Source: Lichenicola sp964248625 (lineage in GTDB: Bacteria; Pseudomonadota; Alphaproteobacteria; Acetobacterales; Acetobacteraceae). From it: a stretch of 64,000 nucleotides of DNA. Numbering within the stretch: position 1 is the first letter of the stretch; the number at the start of each line of letters is the position of its first letter. The DNA lies in contig CAXTZG010000004.1 of NCBI GenBank assembly GCA_964248625.1, positions 26,964-90,963 on the forward strand, given 5' to 3'. The notes below the pieces were generated by a model that had not been told where the DNA came from, ran no database searches, and saw only the letters and a list, made by a program, of their open reading frames with translations. Made by a program: the position numbers and the translations under genes. Below are positions 54,123 through 61,102 of the stretch, piece by piece.

Positions 54123-55265
54123 GTGAACAGCCAACCAGAACGGAGACCTGAAGCGACGATGCGCGTGCTCGCGGGCGAGATCATCGCCTATCGGCTGTTC
54201 GACATCGCCTACGCAATCGACCTCGGCCGTGCTGAAGCCCTTTGGCAGTCCAGGGCCGGCACGACAAGCGCGCGTCAGCGCCTGCGCGCCACGCCGCCGA
54301 AGGCTGTCGCCTACGACGTGCCGCCTCTTTCGCTCACGCTGGCACCCGAACGGCTCGCCCTTCCCAAGGCCGGCATCACGGCGACCGTCACCTGCCGGCT
54401 CTATGATTTCGGCGTGCTGGCGCTCTCCGTTTACGTGCCGGCGCGGGAGCTCGATTGGGACGACTTCGTCGACCTGCTGGAGGCCGTGAACGCTCTTCTC
54501 GGACCTGGGTCGGAAACCTTGCTCTGGAGCCGCCTGACGGACTCCATCAGGACGGAGCTCAGTTCCGCCCTGATCCGTCCTGCCGCATCGTTTATCGAGG
54601 AAGATTATCTCGTGGCGATGGTGACCGCATTTGATCAGCCCATGACAAGCACAGCACTTTGGAACACGTTGGATTTTGTGCCCCTCCTGTCCGGGGAGAG
54701 ACGCATGCTTTCCGACGCGGCGCGGCAGGATCTGCTCCGCAAGCGCTTCTCCTATTACGCCGATGACTTGGCCGTGCTGACCTGGGACCGGGCTTTTATC
54801 TACGAGCCACGTGGCGAGACCGATGTTCTCGACATTCTGGAGGTCACCAATGCTCAGCTGCTCGAAATGCGGTTCTATGACGAGCTGCTGGATGACGAGT
54901 TGCCGCGCATGTATGACCTGGTCGAGAGTACGCGCCGCAGTAACATGCTGTTCGGCTCGCGCCGGTTCTCCCGTCTCGCACGGCGTTTCTATACGCTGGT
55001 CGCCGAGGTGACGGAACTCACCGAGCGCGTCGACAACGCGCTGCAGGTGACGGAAGACGTCTACCTCGCCCGGATCTACACGGCAGCATTGGAGCTGTTC
55101 CGCGTCCGGATTGTCGGCGCAGCGGTGGATCGTAAGCTCTCGATCATCCGTGATACCTATACGGCTCTGTATGACGAAGCGTCAGGCGGTCGTGCCGCCG
55201 CGATGGAGTTTGCGGTGGTACTGCTGATCGTGATCGAGATCGTGCTGGCACTGATACGCCGGTGA
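54123..55265 (+). CDS. RMD1/DUF155 family membrane-anchored protein
   Basis: 380 residues from GTG 54123 (GGGGA eight nt upstream; ATG 54159 and TTG 54099 are alternatives). The core (YDFGVLALSVYVP, RFSYYADDLAVLTWDRAFIY, LEVTNAQLLEMRFYDELLDD, LPRMYDLVE) is the RMD1/YagE family, related to yeast Rmd1 and mitochondrial RMND1. A single C-terminal transmembrane helix (MEFAVVLLIVIEIVLALI) ends in RR, suggesting a tail-anchored cytoplasmic protein. Bacterial function is unknown. It is an intact gene between two transposase relics. Confidence 0.85.
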   Translation: MNSQPERRPEATMRVLAGEIIAYRLFDIAYAIDLGRAEALWQSRAGTTSARQRLRATPPKAVAYDVPPLSLTLAPERLALPKAGITATVTCRLYDFGVLALSVYVPARELDWDDFVDLLEAVNALLGPGSETLLWSRLTDSIRTELSSALIRPAASFIEEDYLVAMVTAFDQPMTSTALWNTLDFVPLLSGERRMLSDAARQDLLRKRFSYYADDLAVLTWDRAFIYEPRGETDVLDILEVTNAQLLEMRFYDELLDDELPRMYDLVESTRRSNMLFGSRRFSRLARRFYTLVAEVTELTERVDNALQVTEDVYLARIYTAALELFRVRIVGAAVDRKLSIIRDTYTALYDEASGGRAAAMEFAVVLLIVIEIVLALIRR

Positions 55266-55429
55266 CGCTGCGGCCAATCTTAGCTTCGCCGGGCGCGCGA
55301 CCGCTCCATCACGGAAGCTGGAACGGCCGGGAAGAGCCACAGCACCGGAACGGGGCCATTGCGGTCTCGAAGGGCGCTGTTGCATGGACCGGCCTGAGGT
55401 CATGCCTGGTCCTATCCGGTGCCCGGATC

Positions 55430-55800
55430 AGCTCGAGCGAACAGGGATTGCCTTGGCAATACAGATCAGGCGGTTTGAGGATCTGGATGGCGATGACGAC
55501 GTCGTTTTGCTGACAAGCCGGTGATCGGACAGGCAGCGTCGGCCCGATGATGTGCTTGGTGCGGCCGATCGCGGTTTCCACGAGACTGCGACGACCATAG
55601 CCGGTGGCCTTCTGCCAAGCCATGCGGCCCTTCTCGGCGATAGACCGGACATGACGATCCCGAACCGTCGGCGTGCCGGCGTCGTTTGTGCTGACCATCG
55701 AAGACCCGCGGAGCGGGATGCAGCGTCGTCCAGCCAGAAGGTCAGGTCGCCACCCCGCCGCAAGCCCGCCTCACAGGCCGGCCAGCTGGTGACCCGCCGC
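55430..55800 (-). pseudogene. Internally deleted IS5-type transposase
   Basis: A transposase N-terminus (GLRRGGDLTFWLDDAA) is joined directly to a C-terminus: GRMAWQKATGYGRRSLVETA, IGRTKHIIGPTLPVRS, then VVIAIQILKPPD with a further frame slip. The central DDE catalytic part is missing. It belongs to the IS5 group but is a different element from the relic at 53470 by motif content. Confidence 0.7.
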
Positions 55801-56022
55801 CGCATCGGGGGATGCGGTGGCATCAAGAGGCATTGTGCTTGAAGGGCATCCAGGACCGCAAGCCGTTGACCACACCTCCTCAACATGACAATGCCCCGCC
55901 GATGCAAGAAGGGTCAGGGTCTTTCCTGCGCGGCGGCCGCGTCCGAGCATCTACGCGGTCTGTCCCTGGCAGGAATGATCGGCTCGGGTAGTATGGACGC
56001 TCCACTCCGGAGAAGGACGAGC

Positions 56023-56510
56023 TTGACCGCACGGCGCCTCATCGACCTCTCGCACCCTCCGCGCCGACCGGCCCACATGGCCCGGCGACACCCGCTTCAC
56101 GTGGGAGTCGACCTGAACCCACACTCCAGGCCGTCCGGTCAAGATTGCCTGCTGCACCGCTTCGACCCACGACGACCTGGACAATGCTGCGATCGACGTC
56201 GTCGCTCCTGCCTTGTCCGGCTCGCTTCGCCTGTTGTTCCATACCTGCCAACCGTCACACTTGCCCGAAACGATCACCCTGCTTGCTGTCCCCGGCGTGC
56301 TGTTGATCAGCATCGACCCCCTCGATCGATCCTCGGCAGGCCAGGACCCTGCTGGCGAGCGATGCCGCCTGCGCTGCAGGTCTGCGGATCCTGGAGGGCC
56401 TAGTGCTCAATGACGGTGAACCCGGCGATTACGAGCTCATCGCGCTGCCGATTCGCCTTGGCGGCTGCGATGCCGTCCCGGTCCGCGCCGTGCTCCGGTC
56501 GCTAGTCTGA
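56023..56510 (+). pseudogene. kynB: Decayed kynurenine formamidase
   Basis: From TTG 56023: TARRLIDLSHP. After a frameshift near 56065: TWPGDTRFTWEST, an in-frame stop, then THTPGRPVKIACCTASTHDD with the HADAPLH zinc-binding segment deleted, followed by AAIDVVAPALSGSLRLLFHT and VLLISIDPLDRSSA. After a second frameshift: GLRILEGLVLNDGEPGDYEL, IALPIRLGGCDAVPVRAVLR. This is a full-length KynB outline with at least two frameshifts, a stop codon and loss of the metal site. The final TGA overlaps the kynU ATG (TGATG), preserving the usual kynB-kynU coupling. Confidence 0.85.
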
Positions 56511-57748
56511 TGGACCGCCTTTCCCGCGCCGACATGCTTGCACTGGATGCCGGCGACCCCCTGGCCTCGATCCGGTCCCGCTTCGACCTGCCCGAGCACG
56601 GTGTCTACCTCGATGGCAACTCGCTTGGCGCCCTGCCGCGACAAACCCCATCCGTGGTTGCCGACCTGGTGCAGCGCCAATGGGCACGCGACCTGATCTC
56701 GAGCTGGAACCGGCACGACTGGATCGGCATGCCCGCGCGGCTCGGCGCCCTGATCGCCCCGCTGGTTGGCGCCCGGGCCAACGAGGTGATCGTCTGCGAC
56801 ACCACGTCCGTCAACCTGTTCAAGCTGATCGCCAGCGCCCTGGACGCCAGGCCTGGCAGGCACACCATTCTGTCCGAGGCGGGCAACTTCCCGACCGACC
56901 TGTACATGGCGCAGGGCGTGGCGCGGTTGCGCGGCAACATCGACCTGCGCGTCACCGATGCCGACGCCATCGCGGACAGCATCGATCACACCACCGCCGT
57001 CGTCGTGCTCACCCATGTCCACTACAAGAGCGGCCGCAGGCTCGACATCGCCGCCATCACCCGCGCTGCCCACGAGAAGGGCGCCTTGATGCTCTGGGAT
57101 CTCAGCCACAGCGTCGGCGCGGTCGAGGTCGAGCTCGATCGGTGCGACGTCGATCTCGCGGTCGGCTGCGGCTACAAGTACCTGAATGGCGGCCCTGGCG
57201 CACCGGCCTTCCTGTTCGTGGCGGGACGCCTGCAGCACGACCTGCATTCACCGCTTTCGGGCTGGATGGGGCACGCGGCCCCGTTCGCGTTCGATGACGA
57301 TTATCGTCCCGGCGACGGTCTCGCCCGCTTCCTGTGCGGCACCCCCTCGGTGATCGGGATGGCAGCCCTCGAATGCGGGCTGGCCCAGTTCAAGGGCCTC
57401 GATCTGGCTTCGGTGTTCGCGAAAGCCCGCGACCTCGGCGCCCTGTTCATCCGGCTGATGACGCAGGAATGCGGCGACTTCGGCTTTGCCCTTGCCTCGC
57501 CCGAGGACGACCATGTCCGCGGCAGCCACGTCAGCTACGCGCATGCGGACGCCTACGCGATCTGCCAGGCGCTGATTGCCCGCGCCGTGGTCGGCGATTT
57601 CCGTGCGCCCGACCTGCTGCGCATGGGGTTCTCGCCGCTCTACACCTCCTACGCCGACGTGTTCGACGCGGTGGACGCCATTCGCGCCGTCATGTCGGAA
57701 CGGGCCTGGGACCGACCCGAATATCGCATCAGGGCACGCGTGACATGA
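56510..57748 (+). CDS. kynU: Kynureninase
   Basis: A 412-residue PLP enzyme cleaving L-kynurenine to anthranilate and alanine. LPEHGVYLDGNSLGALPRQT is the N-terminal signature. STHEL-like SWNRHDWIG, then LWDLSHSVGAVEVEL and CGYKYLNGGPGAPAFLF with PLP-binding Lys223 follow. C-terminal LRMGFSPLYTSYADVFDAVD is typical. The ATG overlaps the kynB stop by one base, and the next gene overlaps its stop (ATGA), so this is the intact middle of a three-gene operon. No kynA or tryptophan dioxygenase is seen. Confidence 0.95.
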   Translation: MDRLSRADMLALDAGDPLASIRSRFDLPEHGVYLDGNSLGALPRQTPSVVADLVQRQWARDLISSWNRHDWIGMPARLGALIAPLVGARANEVIVCDTTSVNLFKLIASALDARPGRHTILSEAGNFPTDLYMAQGVARLRGNIDLRVTDADAIADSIDHTTAVVVLTHVHYKSGRRLDIAAITRAAHEKGALMLWDLSHSVGAVEVELDRCDVDLAVGCGYKYLNGGPGAPAFLFVAGRLQHDLHSPLSGWMGHAAPFAFDDDYRPGDGLARFLCGTPSVIGMAALECGLAQFKGLDLASVFAKARDLGALFIRLMTQECGDFGFALASPEDDHVRGSHVSYAHADAYAICQALIARAVVGDFRAPDLLRMGFSPLYTSYADVFDAVDAIRAVMSERAWDRPEYRIRARVT

Positions 57749-59133
57749 GCCAGCCTTCCTTGCCCGTCACCGTTCTGCAGCGCCGCCTGACCACCGCCCA
57801 GCTCTCGATGATCGCGATTGGCGGCGCGATCGGCACCGGCCTGTTCCTGGGCAGCGGCTTCGCGATCAGCCTGGCCGGACCGGCCGTTCTGGTGAGCTAC
57901 GGGATCGGCGGCCTGATCGCGCTGATCCTGATGGGATGTCTTGCCGAGATGACCGTGGTGCATCCGAGCACCGGCTCGTTCGGCTGGCTGGCACAAACCT
58001 ATGTCGGACCGCTGGCCGGCTACCTGGTCCGCTATGCCTACTGGTCGGCCAACGTCCTGGCGGTCGGCACCGAGGTCACCGCAGTGGCGCTTTATATGCG
58101 CTTCTGGGAGCCTCAGGTGCCCGGCTGGTGGTGGATCCTCGGCTTTTCCGCAATCCTGGTCGCCGTCAACGCGACCAGCGTGCGCCTGTTCGGCTGGGTC
58201 GAGTATGGCTTCTCGTTCGTCAAGATCGCTGCCATCCTGGTCTTCCTGGTGCTGGGCGGCTGGACCGTGCTGCATGGCGCGGGATCACCCGATATCGGCC
58301 TTGCCAACTACACCCGGTATGGCGGATTCCTGCCGCACGGCATCGGCGGCCTGTGGATCGCCGTCATCGTCTCGATCTTCAGCTATCTCGGCATCGAGAC
58401 CATCGCGGTCGCCGCCGGCGAGGCGCAGGATCCGGAGCGCGTGATCGTGCGCGCGCTGCGCACGACCATGGCCAGGCTGGCCTTCTTCTACCTGGCGACC
58501 CTTGCCGTCATGCTGGCCGTCATGCCCTGGACCAGGGCCGCGGCCGGCACCAGCCCGTTCGTCACCGTGATGGTCGCAAGCGGCGTTCCTTGGGCCGCTT
58601 CACTGATCAACCTCGTGATCCTGATCGCCGCCTTGTCTGCCATGAATACCCAGATCTATGCTGCGACCCGGATGCTGTTCAGCCTTGCCCAGGCTGGCTA
58701 CGCGTCCCCGCTGGTCGGCCATGTCAGCCGGCGCGGCGTGCCGCTTCCGGCCCTGCTGCTCTCGACCGCCGGCATCGCGGTGGCAGCCATTCTTTATGTT
58801 CTCGCGCCGGAGCAGGCCTTCACCGTGATGATCGCGCTCTCGATGTTCGGCGCGATGTTCACCTGGGGGATGATCTTCATCACCCATCTCTGCTTCCGAA
58901 AAGCCCGTCGCGGCATTCCGGGTCGGTTCGCGATGTGGGGCTATCCCTGGACCAGCCTGCTCGGCCTTTTGCTGATGACGGCGATCCTGCTCACCACTGC
59001 CTTCACCGGCGTGTTCCGGTTGACGCTCGCTTATGGCCTGCCGTTCCTCGCGCTGCTCAGCCTGCTGTACGCCGTCCGCTACCGCTTGCAGAGCGCCCGC
59101 CCCGCCGCAGCGCCAACGCAGGCTCGCTTCTAG
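57745..59133 (+). CDS. Amino acid permease, APC superfamily (AAT family)
   Basis: 462 residues, about 12 hydrophobic helices. LSMIAIGGAIGTGLFLGSGF is the AAT family TM1 motif; IVSIFSYLGIETIAVAAGEA and NTQIYAATRMLFSLAQAGYA are later conserved segments. Coupled to kynU by ATGA overlap, which suggests transport of tryptophan, kynurenine or a related aromatic amino acid; specificity is inferred from context only. Confidence 0.9.
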   Translation: MSQPSLPVTVLQRRLTTAQLSMIAIGGAIGTGLFLGSGFAISLAGPAVLVSYGIGGLIALILMGCLAEMTVVHPSTGSFGWLAQTYVGPLAGYLVRYAYWSANVLAVGTEVTAVALYMRFWEPQVPGWWWILGFSAILVAVNATSVRLFGWVEYGFSFVKIAAILVFLVLGGWTVLHGAGSPDIGLANYTRYGGFLPHGIGGLWIAVIVSIFSYLGIETIAVAAGEAQDPERVIVRALRTTMARLAFFYLATLAVMLAVMPWTRAAAGTSPFVTVMVASGVPWAASLINLVILIAALSAMNTQIYAATRMLFSLAQAGYASPLVGHVSRRGVPLPALLLSTAGIAVAAILYVLAPEQAFTVMIALSMFGAMFTWGMIFITHLCFRKARRGIPGRFAMWGYPWTSLLGLLLMTAILLTTAFTGVFRLTLAYGLPFLALLSLLYAVRYRLQSARPAAAPTQARF

Positions 59134-59639
59134 GCTCGATTTTGGCTGTCGAGCAGCATGGCGGAGGGTACTTGCCATGGCACGCTGACGTGCTGGTCAG
59201 GGTTCCACGCTGTTGGTGTGCTGCCGGGATGTGAGCAGACCCTGTTCGTGCCAGATGTGGCGGCGCCTGGCAGCAAGGATGGCACTGAACGTCAGTCGCT
59301 GCTCACGGTGCCAGACTGCTATCGTCACGCAACGCTGCCGGACCGTTTGGAGCCGATCCGCGACCGTGCCACTCGAAAGGCCCGGGGCCATTGGCAAGGC
59401 ATCCTGGACGTTCGCGTCTTCGCCTTGAGGCGTTCATCGAACTCTTGCTGATGAAACTGCGATACGCGGAAAGCCCGGCCGGCGGCAGCCCGATCGACGG
59501 TATGATGGCCATGGTGCCGGCAAGTAGCCCCTCGTGATAATTCTGCACCGCGAAAAGCGGTGCCCCGCTGACATAATATGCATCCACCGGAGCTGATTGC
59601 GGGCCGGCTGACATCGATCAGCGCACACTGGCGCACGGT
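59134..59639. other. Gene-free region, possible transposase orfB relic
   Basis: Minus-strand fragments (RQCALIDVSRPAIS, ISKSSMNASRRRR) might be the badly decayed orfB start of the IS3-type element whose orfA relic lies at 59640-59971. No intact gene or promoter is recognised. Confidence 0.35.
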
Positions 59640-59971
59640 CGACCGGACGCCTTGGCCAAAAGATCCCGTTCCACCAGCAGCTGGCCAACCTCCATCGGCT
59701 AAACCGATGTCCGCGTCGCGGTCGGAGCTCCGCTCTTGGCATGCAGATCTTCCACCTCGGGCTCGCCAGCCCGGCGCGCTCCTGAGCTGCCATCTTGCCC
59801 GAGAAGACCGCCGCCATGCCTGCCATGGCCTGGCGCTTCCATTTCCCCACCATCGTCTGGTGGGAGGCCGCGCTTCGTCGCTAGCTGCGCTGTCGTCAGC
59901 TTGTCACGCAGCGCCTCCAGCGCCACGTGCGCCTTGAACTCCGCCGAATACCGCGTCCGCTTGCCCGTCAT
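59640..59971 (-). pseudogene. IS3-type transposase orfA relic
   Basis: MTGKRTRYSAEFKAHVALEA and LRDKLTTAQLATK at 59971 downward are a clear IS3-family OrfA start. The frame then slips to TMVGKWKRQAMAGMAAVFSG, to EVEDLHAK and finally to EVGQLLVERDLLAKASGR, which is the normal OrfA end. At least two frameshifts; non-functional. Confidence 0.8.
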
Positions 59972-60034
59972 CGGGTCCGTCCTCTCTCAGGGCGAACCAA
60001 GCCTAACGACCTGTCCAAAATACGCGGGACCACT

Positions 60035-60345
60035 TCTGTAATGGTATCCAACTCGATCTCGTTCAGCGCCGCGGATGGTTGGACCGACCATCTTCGGCGT
60101 GGTCACCGCCGCGACCGGAACCGGCTGGGTCTTCCTGATCAACGGGGTCTCCTTCGTCGCACTGCTGATCTCGCTCGCGTTCCTTCGCATCCCGGAGCTT
60201 CGTCCGAACGCCAGGGCCCGCCGTGGCAACGACGGCGATCGACATTTTCCACTCGGACGCTCGCGATGAAGGCCTGTTCTCGTCGATCATGGTGATCGGG
60301 ACGGTGGCGGGAGCGTTGCGGGGCGCCGGACGTGACAGGCCGGTT
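60035..60345 (+). pseudogene. MFS transporter fragment
   Basis: NSISFSAA in one frame, then MVGPTIFGVVTAATGTGWVF, LINGVSFVALLISLAFLRIP and ELRP in a second, then GLFSSIMVIGTVAGALRGAG in a third. This order matches the middle of EntS-like major facilitator exporters. Both ends and most helices are missing. It abuts the IS3-type relic, which probably accompanied the rearrangement. Confidence 0.72.
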
Positions 60346-60727
60346 TTGGTCTTCTGCCGACCGGCGTCGGCGTCTTCGGGCTCGACTGCACATGTGCGCC
60401 ACACATGGCCTTTGGGACGCCACAGATGCCGAAGGCTAACGCCAGATCGGGAACCACAAAGTCAGGCGCCTCAACCACCTCCGGGCCTCCCATACCCGGT
60501 GGCTCGCTTCTACGTTCAAGCCAGCCATCTTGAAAACCCAGAGATCATGACCGCCACGCTTCAAAAAGCTCAGCAATCTAATTTTAGAATATTGCATCTT
60601 TTTGGACAAAACGCTGTAATTGCGATTACGTCTTCAAGCCGAGTTCTGTCTTGTAGATTTTTGGGAAAGTCTGTTTTATAGGACTTATGTCTGAGAACGT
60701 TTGGTTCGCAGACAAAGGAGCGGACCC
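60346..60727. other. Transition to AT-rich DNA, promoter region of peptide gene
   Basis: From about 60550 the base composition drops sharply to AT-rich and stays lower to the window end. The segment 60640-60700 is a likely promoter area for the peptide gene. No gene is seen. Confidence 0.4.
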
Positions 60728-60910
60728 ATGTATAAAGTGACGAAAGTTGCAATGATTTCGGGCTTCACCTTTACTCTCGCGATTGCAGCCCCTTTTTACT
60801 CAACAACTCAAACAACCGCAGCGGCCAACATGATCGATAAGACTGGTCATATTACCTTGGGTGTTCAAGAAGTGGCTGCTGACCCGTTTGCCATTCATCG
60901 TTGGCCTTGA
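60728..60910 (+). CDS. Small exported peptide upstream of sensor cyclase
   Basis: 60 residues from ATG 60728, with a strong AAGGAG eight nt upstream. The signal peptide (MYKVTKVAMISGFTFTLAIA, cleaved after an Ala-rich stretch near TTAAA) leaves roughly 28 residues: NMIDKTGHITLGVQEVAADP then FAIHRWP at the very C-terminus. No family is recognised. The end motif DPFAIHRWP is loosely like DPLCGHHY of the peptide at 409-621 (DP, hydrophobic, two variable, His, basic, aromatic). Same order and spacing with a propeller sensor in both places argues for a functional pair. Confidence 0.65.
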   Translation: MYKVTKVAMISGFTFTLAIAAPFYSTTQTTAAANMIDKTGHITLGVQEVAADPFAIHRWP

Positions 60911-60932
60911 TCTTTTATTTTATTGACAAAGT

Positions 60933-60961
60933 CCCTGACGCTCGCAAAGGCGGCGTCAGGG
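60933..60961 (+). terminator. Hairpin between peptide and sensor genes
   Basis: CCCTGACGC (60933-60941) pairs perfectly with GCGTCAGGG (60953-60961), 9 bp, 11-nt loop, 22 nt after the peptide stop codon. The T-rich tract lies before rather than after it. It could attenuate transcription so that much more peptide than sensor is made, or protect the peptide mRNA 3' end. Confidence 0.5.
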
Positions 60962-61102
60962 GATGGGGAGCCTCATCTCATTATGTAGACTATAAGAAAT
61001 ATCTAGATTGATTGGCAAATTTTTGTTGAGGGGACCGACTTTCCAATAGATCGGAAACTGTTATATCTTATCGTCTCGGTCTCAACATTTATGAAGGACG
61101 GG

